Source: M30B66 sp040882555 (lineage in GTDB: Bacteria; Bacteroidota; Bacteroidia; M30B66). Taken from it: 27,298 nucleotides of DNA. Within the stretch, counting starts at the first letter, position 1. Each line of letters opens with the position of its first letter. Below the pieces are notes generated by a model. That model did no database searches, was not told where the DNA came from, and saw nothing but the letters and a program-made list of their open reading frames with translations. The stretch is taken from positions 1 through 27,298 of the forward strand of contig JBBEBC010000084.1 of assembly GCA_040882555.1 (NCBI GenBank), written 5' to 3'. Shown one piece after another: positions 9,058 to 16,366 of the stretch. The position numbers were made by a program, and so were the translations under genes.

Positions 9058-10434
9058 ATGATTAATTACAAAGAACAAGTAGAAGCACATCGCGAACCCT
9101 TTCTTAACGAGTTATTTGAGTTATTAAGAATTCCTTCTGTAAGTGCTGACCCCGCTTATAAAAACGAAGTTTTAAAAGCTGCTGAATTAGTAAAAAACTC
9201 TTTAATTAAAGCTGGAGCTGAAAAAGTGGAAGTTTGTCAAACACCAGGTTATCCGATAGTGTATGGCGAAAAAATAGTCGACACTTCGTTGCCAACCGTG
9301 CTGGTATATGGTCATTATGATGTGCAACCTCCAGACCCATTAGATTTGTGGAAGTCGCCTGCATTTGAGCCAGAGATAAGAGATGGTAAAATTTATGCAA
9401 GAGGAGCCGCAGATGATAAGGGTCAAATGTTTATGCACGTAAAAGCTTTCGAGTTAATGATGAAAAACAACGACATGCCTTGCAACATCAAATTTATGAT
9501 AGAAGGAGAGGAAGAAGTTGGTTCATCTAATTTGGATGCCTTCCTCGAAAATAACAGAGAAAGATTAAAAGCCGATTGCGTTTTAGTTTCGGATACTTCC
9601 ATGCTAGGAAATGAAACACCCTCAATTACAACAGGTCTAAGAGGTTTGAGTTATGTGCAGGTAGAAGTTACTGGACCAAATAGAGATTTACATTCAGGTG
9701 TTTATGGAGGAGGTGTAGCAAATCCCATCAATGTTTTGTGTGATATGATTGCCTCTTTACAAGATGAAAGTTTTAAAATAAACGTACCAGGCTTTTATGA
9801 TGATGTTGTTGAATTGAGTACAGAAGAACGCTCATTAATAGCAAAAGCCCCTTTCAGTCTTGATGATTATAAAAAAGCCCTTGATATAAAAGATGTACGA
9901 GGAGAGGAAGGATATTCAACAGTTGAAAGAACTTCTATTAGACCAACCCTCGATGTAAATGGGATTTGGGGAGGGTACATTGGAGAAGGTGCAAAGACAG
10001 TTCTTCCTTCGAAAGCCTATGCAAAAATATCTATGCGACTTGTTCCCAATCAAACCCCAGATAAGATTACTGCATTATTCAAGCAACATTTTGAATCAAT
10101 TGCTCCAGCAAGTATTCATGTGGTTGTAACAGCTCATCACGGCGGATTTCCGGCTGTGACACCGATTGACTCGGATGAATATAGAGCCGCTTCAAAAGCC
10201 ATGGAGCATACCTTTGGTAAAGTACCATTGCCTTCAAGAGGTGGAGGAAGTATTCCAATTGTAGCCTCATTTGAAAAGATTCTAGGCTTGAAAACAGTTT
10301 TAATGGGTTTTGGCTTAGATTCTGATGCAATTCATTCACCTAATGAGCATTACGGAATTTTCAATTATTTAAGAGGTATAGAAACTATTCCGTACTTTTA
10401 TCACTATTATCAGCAACTTAAAAAAACATTTTAA
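9058..10434 (+). CDS. M20 family metallodipeptidase
   Basis: This is a 458-residue cytoplasmic peptidase of the ArgE/DapE/carnosinase-like M20 family, expected to hydrolyse dipeptides using two metal ions. No signal peptide is seen. The metal and catalytic signature is complete: H86 and D88 in YGHYDVQPPD, bridging D119 in RGAADDKGQ, the E152-E153 pair in EGEEEVGS, D179 in VSDT, and the late H426 in HSPNEH. H212 in DLHSGVYGG lies in the dimerisation (lid) domain. The length is normal for the family. It starts 139 bases after the divergent surface gene and may share a promoter region with it. The next gene begins only 40 bases downstream, so read-through into the DUF1501 set is possible. Family is certain; exact substrate is not. 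Confidence 0.95.
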   Translation: MINYKEQVEAHREPFLNELFELLRIPSVSADPAYKNEVLKAAELVKNSLIKAGAEKVEVCQTPGYPIVYGEKIVDTSLPTVLVYGHYDVQPPDPLDLWKSPAFEPEIRDGKIYARGAADDKGQMFMHVKAFELMMKNNDMPCNIKFMIEGEEEVGSSNLDAFLENNRERLKADCVLVSDTSMLGNETPSITTGLRGLSYVQVEVTGPNRDLHSGVYGGGVANPINVLCDMIASLQDESFKINVPGFYDDVVELSTEERSLIAKAPFSLDDYKKALDIKDVRGEEGYSTVERTSIRPTLDVNGIWGGYIGEGAKTVLPSKAYAKISMRLVPNQTPDKITALFKQHFESIAPASIHVVVTAHHGGFPAVTPIDSDEYRAASKAMEHTFGKVPLPSRGGGSIPIVASFEKILGLKTVLMGFGLDSDAIHSPNEHYGIFNYLRGIETIPYFYHYYQQLKKTF

Positions 10435-10474
10435 ACTTTCTTTCGTTTTCACTGTCCGCAGAGGTATCCTTATT

Positions 10475-11347
10475 ATGATGCAAAAAGCCACTACAATCTT
10501 TTTAATTTTTATTACTGTCCTAACAGGCTGCAATAAAACGGAGGAGAAAATAATTCCTGGAAATACACCGCCCCCAGATCCAACTCAACCAGCAAGTTTA
10601 AGAGGTAATTTTATTATTAAATCTTATATTGGTTTATTAGGAAGAGAGTCGTCTGACGAAGAATATAATGAAGCTAAAACAGCCCTAGATAACAATAATT
10701 TTGATAAAAATTCTCGAAAGACAGTCGTTTCAAGTATCCTTGAAAAAAATGATTTCTATTCTAGAGAATTTGAAATTGCACGCATCAACTTATTGAATGG
10801 TCTTGACACGCTTCAAATTAGAGACTTCATCAACACTTTCGAGTATTTGTTAACTTTGCCTTCATTTGAAGAACAATGGCCATTAATTCAAACTGAATTA
10901 GATAGAATTTATCCTCTTCAGAATAGTGTTCAAGATCTAATATCAGGGAATGCCTCCATCTCTGCCGTTCACAAAAGGTGTCTCTACAATAATTTTTATG
11001 ACGAGATTAATATGGGCTCTCTAAATTTCGTTATTGCTTGTTTTCAGAATTTACTTTTAAGAAATCCTACTGCATATGAATCAGAGCAAGGAGTCCTAAT
11101 GGTTGATGGGTTTAATGCTCTGCTTTTTCTTGAATCAGGACAAAGCAAAAGTGATTTTTTAGATATATTTATTGAATCGGATGATTACTACGAAGGGCAA
11201 GTTCAACTTCTATTTAATCGCTTCTTATTTAGAGCTCCAAACTCAGAAGAAATGACAACTTATTCTGAACTTTACAAAAATTCAGGGAATTATAAATCTT
11301 TAATTTCCGAAATACTTAGTACCGATGAATATGCTGGACTTAAATAA
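10475..11347 (+). CDS. Lipoprotein with repeated R-x-P-x-x-E / S-D-E-Y helical modules
   Basis: The product is 290 residues with a lipoprotein signal (FITVLTGC, Cys at about residue 19). It contains three copies of a mostly helical unit. One is at about 50-100 (YIGLLGRESSDEEY ... SSILEKNDFYS). One is at about 185-240 (FQNLLLRNPTAYE ... DIFIESDDYYE). The last is at 245-290 (LFNRFLFRAPNSEE ... ISEILSTDEYAG). This pattern (aromatic, L-x-R-x-P, E, then a segment ending S-D/E-Y/F) resembles the C-terminal part of planctomycete DUF1553 proteins and also DUF4214-like modules; I cannot name a family with certainty. It is the first gene of the DUF1501 set, and DUF1553 proteins are the usual genomic partners of DUF1501, which supports that comparison. 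It is likely anchored in the outer membrane. Function unknown. Confidence 0.85.
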   Translation: MMQKATTIFLIFITVLTGCNKTEEKIIPGNTPPPDPTQPASLRGNFIIKSYIGLLGRESSDEEYNEAKTALDNNNFDKNSRKTVVSSILEKNDFYSREFEIARINLLNGLDTLQIRDFINTFEYLLTLPSFEEQWPLIQTELDRIYPLQNSVQDLISGNASISAVHKRCLYNNFYDEINMGSLNFVIACFQNLLLRNPTAYESEQGVLMVDGFNALLFLESGQSKSDFLDIFIESDDYYEGQVQLLFNRFLFRAPNSEEMTTYSELYKNSGNYKSLISEILSTDEYAGLK

Positions 11348-11354
11348 TAAACTG

Positions 11355-11840
11355 ATGAGATATATTCTATATGCATCGATAAGTCTCCTTTTCATTTTGA
11401 ATTCATGTAAAAAGGAAACAGTCTTTGTTTACGAGGTTGATCCGGTTACTTCTAGAAAAGATGATATAAATAAGGGTATTCCGAAAAGTACTGTGGAGTT
11501 TATTTCTATTGCTTATTCTGATGTATTTGGCAATACAATTTCTCAAAACAATCTAAGTCGATTAACATTGCTCTACCTTGCATTTGGAGATAAGAGATTA
11601 ATAGAAGACTTGCTTGTCAAGAATATGCTTAATTCTCCCAATGTTAGTTTAATGTCGAACAGCCAGATGCGTTCTGACATTCCGGGATTTGTACAAACGA
11701 TATACTCCAGACTTTTTAATAGGGAACCGAATGAACTTGAGGCTTTTAGTTTAGAGAAAAGTATTATTGATGATACTGAATTAACACCTGAATTAATTTA
11801 TTATTCGATGATGACATCGGATGAATACAGATACTACTAA
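11355..11840 (+). CDS. Small lipoprotein with the same R-x-P-x-x-E / S-D-E-Y module
   Basis: The chosen ATG at 11355 puts a clean lipoprotein signal at the N-terminus (MRYILYASISLLFILNSC, Cys18) and lies 7 bases after the previous stop. An in-frame ATG at 11325 would overlap the previous gene and bury the signal. The protein is 161 residues. Its C-terminus (IYSRLFNREPNELEAF ... YYSMMTSDEYRYY) is the same module seen three times in the preceding lipoprotein. A more degenerate copy can be traced at about 47-95 (IAYSDVFGN ... LLVKNMLNSPN). The two genes look like products of module duplication and splitting. Cell-envelope location is expected. Function is unknown but very probably tied to the next gene, the DUF1501 protein. 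Confidence 0.82.
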   Translation: MRYILYASISLLFILNSCKKETVFVYEVDPVTSRKDDINKGIPKSTVEFISIAYSDVFGNTISQNNLSRLTLLYLAFGDKRLIEDLLVKNMLNSPNVSLMSNSQMRSDIPGFVQTIYSRLFNREPNELEAFSLEKSIIDDTELTPELIYYSMMTSDEYRYY

Positions 11841-11844
11841 GAAT

Positions 11845-13158
11845 ATGTCGAAATACATTCCAAGAAGAGACTTTCTAAAGAAAACTGCAATGGCTGCAGC
11901 AGCTACCGTGGTTGCTCCTTATATTTTACCATCAGGTAGATTATTCGCTGCCACAGGAAACCGGGTTGCAAATCATGTTGTTTTTTGCTTGTTCGCAGGT
12001 GGAATTAGAAATATTGAATCGGTTCAAAAACAGCGGGGAAACCTAATGCCAAGTTTACTAAGTGGAGGTGCAAGTGTTGACCCTATAATTGCTGCTGGAA
12101 TGGATTCACTCCCAACAATTCCAGGTAGCTCACTTCAATCACAAGGCACTCTTTTTAATCAATTTAGATACGCTCAAGGACCAACAGGGCATTTCAATGG
12201 ACACTCAACTGCAATCACAGGTTCATACACCTTGCAGGATTTGAATATCAAAGAGCCACCAAGAAATCCAACAGTTTTTGAATATTACAGAAAACACTCA
12301 GACCCAAATCAATCGGCATTAAATGCATGGTGGGTTTCAAATACGCTTGGTCCCTACCCTTCTCTTAATTACAGCACTTATCCAGGGTATGGTGCATTGT
12401 ACGGTGCAAACTATATGCAACCAAGCACATTAATTTCAGATGATGGACTAAACGCATTATCCAATCCACGGATATTCTCTTCCTCCGAAGGAGAAAAAAT
12501 TAATTCATTGCGAAATTTCTTTAACGACTCATTTGCAATTCAGTCCCAAGCTGAAGGTTCAAGTGTTTCTAACGGGATGAATGATTCTGATTTATTACAA
12601 AGTTTTATTAGACAACAACTAATCAATGCTCAAAATGGCCAAGCTACAAACCCTTGGGGCGTTGGAGCTAGCATGAATGGCGACATGTATAATGTTTACT
12701 ATGCAGAACAAATAATACAAGAGTTTAATCCTGAATTGTTGGTCGTAAATATGCAAGGCGTTGATATTTGTCACTCAAATTTCACAGAATATTGCAACAA
12801 TCTTAGAAAAGCTGATTATGCAGTTGGGAAATTGTGGCAAACTATTCAGAATACTCCAGGAATGGCAAATGATACAATTTTAATTGTAGCTCCAGAGCAT
12901 GGAAGAAATCTGGAGCCTAATACCATCCTTGATAGTTTTGGTCAACCAGCAATTGATCATACGAGTGATTCAACTTCACGAGAAATATTTTGCATGGTTG
13001 TAGGACCTGCAGGTAAGGTAAACCAGGGGTTAGTGATAAATGATATTACTGGGGAAAGCATTGATATTGTTCCTACTATTGGACATATTCTCGGCTTTAG
13101 AGATTCAATTCCAGGAGGTATGCTTAGTGGACGCGTATTAAATGAAGCGATCGTATGA
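11845..13158 (+). CDS. DUF1501 protein with Tat signal, alkaline-phosphatase-superfamily-like
   Basis: The protein is 437 residues from the ATG at 11845, 4 bases after the preceding stop. An ATG at 11821 only adds eight residues before the signal. The N-terminus carries a twin-arginine signal (PRRDFLKK, R7-R8, then an alanine-rich hydrophobic run ending SGRLFAA), so it is exported folded, possibly with metal bound. DUF1501 hallmarks are visible: VVFCLFAGG at the first strand, GHFNGHSTAITG, VVNMQGVDICHSNF with candidate metal ligands D and H, and APEHGRN near the position of the sulfatase-type DHG motif. These suggest a metal-dependent alkaline-phosphatase-superfamily fold, but no activity is established for the family. 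It is the central gene of the five-gene set, and its stop overlaps the start of the next gene by 4 bases (ATGA). Confidence 0.9.
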   Translation: MSKYIPRRDFLKKTAMAAAATVVAPYILPSGRLFAATGNRVANHVVFCLFAGGIRNIESVQKQRGNLMPSLLSGGASVDPIIAAGMDSLPTIPGSSLQSQGTLFNQFRYAQGPTGHFNGHSTAITGSYTLQDLNIKEPPRNPTVFEYYRKHSDPNQSALNAWWVSNTLGPYPSLNYSTYPGYGALYGANYMQPSTLISDDGLNALSNPRIFSSSEGEKINSLRNFFNDSFAIQSQAEGSSVSNGMNDSDLLQSFIRQQLINAQNGQATNPWGVGASMNGDMYNVYYAEQIIQEFNPELLVVNMQGVDICHSNFTEYCNNLRKADYAVGKLWQTIQNTPGMANDTILIVAPEHGRNLEPNTILDSFGQPAIDHTSDSTSREIFCMVVGPAGKVNQGLVINDITGESIDIVPTIGHILGFRDSIPGGMLSGRVLNEAIV

Positions 13159-14096
13159 GAAAGCAACTATTATTGATAGTTTTAGCTTTAGGGGCGATTC
13201 AAATTTCATCTTGTACCAAAGAAGTTGAAGAACCTTTGAATCCATACGATTCAATTGATTATGGAACTAATGAAAATCCAGACGACACGCTAAACCCATC
13301 AAGTATAACAGGTTTGCATAGAAATGTTTTTCTTCCTAAATGTGCTGTTCCTGGCTGCCATGATGGGAATTTCGAACCTGATTTCAGAAGCGTGCAGAGT
13401 TCTTACTCTACTTTAGTTTATTCTGAAATAACAAAGAATAATGAAAATGAAGATTTCAAATTCAGAGTTGTTCCGGGGGATACTTCGATGTCGGTTCTCC
13501 ATGAACGCATCACAAATTGCTGCTTTGTAAACCAAGATGATAGAATGCCACAAGATAATATTGGTACTGGTTTACCTCAAGCGGATATTAATAATGTAAG
13601 CAACTGGATAATGGGAGGAGCGAAAGCTCCTGATGGTTCTATACCAGAGCGCCCTGATCTTCAACCATTAATAACTTTCTATTTCGCGGTAAATACAACC
13701 TTCAACATTGAGTATTCAACGTTGAATAATCGAGTTGATAGTATCATCTTCAATCCGTTTAAATTACCAGCAGATGTGGAGAGCTTTTATTTTGTGGCTG
13801 CTGTAGAAGACGACATAACTCCTATTCCTGAACTTCTTATAAATCAACTAAAAATCAGCACCAATATTGATGATTTTTCAAATGCTCAAAATTTCACTGG
13901 ACAGTTCTTTTCAAATCCAGCGAATGGAGATCAATTTTGGCTCATTACGGTTACCACAGAAAATCTTACTGCGGGAGAAACTTATTTTATGAGATATCAG
14001 GTAAATGATGGTAATCATACAGAGAATGCTGAGTTTCCAACTAACTCAACTATTGAACCTTATAAAACATACTGGAGTTTTATTGTAGAACCATGA
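13155..14096 (+). CDS. Lipoprotein with planctomycete-cytochrome-like CX4CH domain
   Basis: This 313-residue protein has a lipobox ISSC (Cys20). Residues about 55-157 have the layout of the planctomycete cytochrome C-like domain (PSCyt1). A cysteine-histidine motif CAVPGCH (C63, C68, H69) comes first, then VVPGDTSMSVLHERI, then RMP (M131 a possible sixth haem ligand), and finally INNVSNWIMGGA. The haem motif is CX4CH, not the canonical CXXCH, so covalent haem is plausible but not proven. The remaining 155 residues look beta-rich and are unrecognised. Its start overlaps the DUF1501 stop as ATGA, and its own stop overlaps the next start in the same way, indicating translational coupling. In Planctomycetes the equivalent domain is fused to DUF1549/DUF1553 and encoded beside DUF1501. 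Confidence 0.83.
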   Translation: MRKQLLLIVLALGAIQISSCTKEVEEPLNPYDSIDYGTNENPDDTLNPSSITGLHRNVFLPKCAVPGCHDGNFEPDFRSVQSSYSTLVYSEITKNNENEDFKFRVVPGDTSMSVLHERITNCCFVNQDDRMPQDNIGTGLPQADINNVSNWIMGGAKAPDGSIPERPDLQPLITFYFAVNTTFNIEYSTLNNRVDSIIFNPFKLPADVESFYFVAAVEDDITPIPELLINQLKISTNIDDFSNAQNFTGQFFSNPANGDQFWLITVTTENLTAGETYFMRYQVNDGNHTENAEFPTNSTIEPYKTYWSFIVEP

Positions 14097-14542
14097 TGAA
14101 AAACCCTTTCTCAATAGCTGGAATTATTTTCTTAATCATCTTCTCTGCATGTAAAAAAGAAGAGAATGAATATGGTCCTGAGCCCCAAATAACTTTCAAA
14201 AGTATTAGCCCCGTTAACGTTGAAGCTTATGCAGATTCAGTGGTGATTAATATTGAATATACTGATGGAGATGGTGACTTAGGTGAAAATGTTTCGGGTG
14301 TTGAAAATGCATTTATCACTGACCTACGAACTAGTTTAGAATATGGTTTAAGAATAAGACAATTAGGTCCCGATAACTCCAATATTATTATTCGTGGAAA
14401 CCTAAGTCTTGTTATTCCTGCCGTTGGGATTACTTCTGGAAGTTCATCGCCTGAATCTGCAACTTTTGAAGTACGAATTCGTGACAGGGCGGGTAACTTT
14501 AGCAATAAGGTAACAACAACTGCAATTACAGTAAATCCCTGA
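14093..14542 (+). CDS. Small beta-rich lipoprotein with DGDGDLG motif
   Basis: A 149-residue lipoprotein (signal ending IIFSAC, Cys20). After the linker the protein is beta-strand rich and carries YTDGDGDLGE, an acidic DxDGDxG loop common in small Bacteroidota lipoproteins and possibly calcium binding, followed near the end by FEVRIRDRAGNFSN, typical of an Ig-like fold. It is the last gene of the translationally coupled set (4-base ATGA overlap with the cytochrome-like gene). An ATG three bases on, at 14096, could equally be the start. The function is unknown; an accessory envelope role with its neighbours is inferred. Confidence 0.8.
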   Translation: MMKNPFSIAGIIFLIIFSACKKEENEYGPEPQITFKSISPVNVEAYADSVVINIEYTDGDGDLGENVSGVENAFITDLRTSLEYGLRIRQLGPDNSNIIIRGNLSLVIPAVGITSGSSSPESATFEVRIRDRAGNFSNKVTTTAITVNP

Positions 14543-14604
14543 CATTTTTCATTTTTATCTATTTTGAGGTAAAGCAACATGCCTGACTCAAGTACGTTAT
14601 TGTA

Positions 14605-15111
14605 ATGAAACAAACTACGTTTCCACTTCAGATGATTATAAAACAATCAATTATTTTTCTTTTGTCTGTAATTATCTTGGGAAGCTTCGCTTCTTGCACA
14701 AATTACAAGCATGTTATTGCTCCAACAATCGATGGTATTTCCCAATTCAAAGTGGGGAAATTAAGTCAAGGAGAATTGCCATTTACCTTTACTACTCGAC
14801 TTAAAAATCCTGATAAATTGAAATTTAAAGTTAAAAGAGTTGACTTGGATTTAATGATGGCAGGAACACGAATTGCTCAAATTAAGTCAAGTAGAACAAT
14901 GAAAATAAGGAGGCAGTTACACCCTGAGATGGATTGGAATGTTACTGCTGAATTAGCTCCGATGCTAAAAAAGCCTGGAGCATTAATTGGCACTTTGCTA
15001 ACCGGCCGAGTTAACTTTGAAGTAAGTGGTTCAATGACAATTAAGAGATGGTTTTGGACTAAAACAATTCCAGTAAAATTGAAATTGCCAGTAGAAATTC
15101 CTGTTAATTAA
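14605..15111 (+). CDS. LEA type 2 (WHy-like) family lipoprotein
   Basis: The product is 168 residues, or 159 if the ATG at 14632 is used; that start gives a shorter n-region before the hydrophobic stretch and the lipobox FASC. The mature part reads as one beta-sandwich with VGKLSQGELPFTF, TRLKNPDKLKFKVKRVDLDL and a closing VNFEVSGSM ... VKLKLPVEIPV, the pattern of the LEA14/WHy domain found in many bacterial lipoproteins. N-P in LKNPDKL is the usual conserved spot. It is set 62 bases after the DUF1501 set and may be separately transcribed. The stop codon lies in TTAATTAA, shared with the stop of the converging glycosyltransferase gene. Role in the envelope unknown. Confidence 0.8.
   Translation: MKQTTFPLQMIIKQSIIFLLSVIILGSFASCTNYKHVIAPTIDGISQFKVGKLSQGELPFTFTTRLKNPDKLKFKVKRVDLDLMMAGTRIAQIKSSRTMKIRRQLHPEMDWNVTAELAPMLKKPGALIGTLLTGRVNFEVSGSMTIKRWFWTKTIPVKLKLPVEIPVN
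15104..15111. other. TTAATTAA palindrome supplying stop codons to two converging genes
   Basis: The plus-strand LEA-type lipoprotein gene ends with TAA at 15109-15111, and the minus-strand glycosyltransferase gene ends with TAA read from 15106-15104. The 8-base overlap of the two genes is exactly the palindrome TTAATTAA. No hairpin terminator is visible here, so transcripts may run into each other as antisense. Confidence 0.85.
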
Positions 15112-16363
15112 GTTTTTTATTTTTCTCCTCAATCCATTTGGACATGTATTTTGTTGCATTTAATTCTTGAAGTTGCAGCATTTGCCCAATATAATTTCCG
15201 TTTCGCGAAAATTGCAGGTTTGAGATTGTATATTTTATGAGGTCAATAAATTCCCTTTCAAAATCACCTTGTAAAAAGTGTTTTTTTAAAATATGGGAAG
15301 AAATAGCAGAGAATTTTTCCCAGTCAACTTGCGACTGATACAGAAATATTGCTTTATCTGAAAAATCATCCAAGTCATCACAAATAAAACCAGCCCACTG
15401 CTCTTCGTGCAACATCCCTTCAGCTCCAATATTTGTTGTTATTGAGGGAGTTTCATTCCGCATTGCATCAATTAATTTCCCCTTCAAACCTGCGCCAAAT
15501 CTTAAGGGAGCAAGCATAACTCTGTATTGCGAAAGAGTTTCGTCAACATTTTTAGCTCTTCCTTTAATTACAAAACCTTCAGAAGGTTTATTAAGAGTTG
15601 AAATGATTGAATTTTCATAAGCTCCATAAATATGTAATTCTGCATGAGGAATAGCATGCCTTATTTGAGGCCATATTTCATGTTTTAATTGAAGCACAGA
15701 ATCTAGATTCGGTGGATGTCTGAAATTACCAATGGAGACAAAGTTCTTTCTTTCATGAAATGAATTCAGGCTAATATTATCGGCCGAAGGCTTTGCAAAC
15801 AATGGCAAATAATGCAACAACCGTTTCGGAATTCCAATCTCTCTTTCTAGAATATCTAATTCAAATGAACTTATCACTAAGCTCAAATCACAACGAAAAA
15901 TTGAGGCTATCTCGCGAAATGTCGCAGGCTGATTTAGGTTTGCTTCTTTTGCTAATCTCCCATTCTCAACAGCCTTTTGTCGTGCAAGGCGCAAACCGTG
16001 AAAATCCTCCATATCAAGAATTCGCAAGGCTTTTGGTACAGTTTCGATGACTCTCCATCCAAATTTCTCCTCCGTCATAAACCGGTCGAAAACCACAATC
16101 TCTGGATTAATACGGAGCAAGAAATCGTTAAAAGAAGAGTCATTCAACTGAATACTTTCAACCTGAATATCTTCCTCTTTCAGGTTAATAGAATATTCTA
16201 AATTATCTGCATCTGTTGCAAAATGGATGATGCATTCATTTGATTTAAATAAATCAATTAATTGCATGATGCGAGTTCCTGCTGCAGAAGATTCTGGCTC
16301 CGGAAATACTGCCCCAATAAATAAAACGACTTTTTCTTTTAAGTCAAATAATGATTCAGTCAC
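15104..16363 (-). CDS. GT4-type glycosyltransferase
   Basis: This is a 419-residue, GT-B-fold glycosyltransferase of the group 1 (GT4) kind, without a signal peptide, so cytoplasmic. The N-terminal half starts with a Rossmann-type strand VVLFIGAVFPEPESSAAGTR. In the C-terminal half are the strand-loop FVSIGNFRHPPNLDS (about 208-222), ELHIYGAY, VIKGRAKNVDETLSQY and the donor-binding segment APLRFGAGLKGKLIDAM (about 285-301), ending TTNIGAEGM. The usual E-x7-E donor motif is replaced by the G-x-G-x-K-G-K-L form seen in some GT4 branches. It begins 3 bases after the pepD stop, so the two form a transcription unit, although a functional link is not obvious. Acceptor and sugar donor cannot be told from sequence. 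Confidence 0.88.
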   Translation of the reverse strand: MTESLFDLKEKVVLFIGAVFPEPESSAAGTRIMQLIDLFKSNECIIHFATDADNLEYSINLKEEDIQVESIQLNDSSFNDFLLRINPEIVVFDRFMTEEKFGWRVIETVPKALRILDMEDFHGLRLARQKAVENGRLAKEANLNQPATFREIASIFRCDLSLVISSFELDILEREIGIPKRLLHYLPLFAKPSADNISLNSFHERKNFVSIGNFRHPPNLDSVLQLKHEIWPQIRHAIPHAELHIYGAYENSIISTLNKPSEGFVIKGRAKNVDETLSQYRVMLAPLRFGAGLKGKLIDAMRNETPSITTNIGAEGMLHEEQWAGFICDDLDDFSDKAIFLYQSQVDWEKFSAISSHILKKHFLQGDFEREFIDLIKYTISNLQFSRNGNYIGQMLQLQELNATKYMSKWIEEKNKKLN

Positions 16364-16366
16364 AGT

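Noticed and set aside
11325..11354. Earlier ATG at 11325 for the 161-aa lipoprotein
   Set aside because: It would add ten residues before the lipoprotein signal and overlap the previous gene; the ATG at 11355 gives a standard signal peptide.
11821..11844. Earlier ATG at 11821 for the DUF1501 gene
   Set aside because: It only adds eight polar residues before the twin-arginine signal and overlaps the previous gene; the ATG at 11845 is better placed, though not proven.
14227..14646. 139-codon open frame on the minus strand
   Set aside because: It is antisense to the small beta-rich lipoprotein gene, with no recognisable protein features.
15793..16201. Two plus-strand open frames of 74-85 codons
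   Set aside because: Both are antisense to the glycosyltransferase gene, whose domains run through this stretch.
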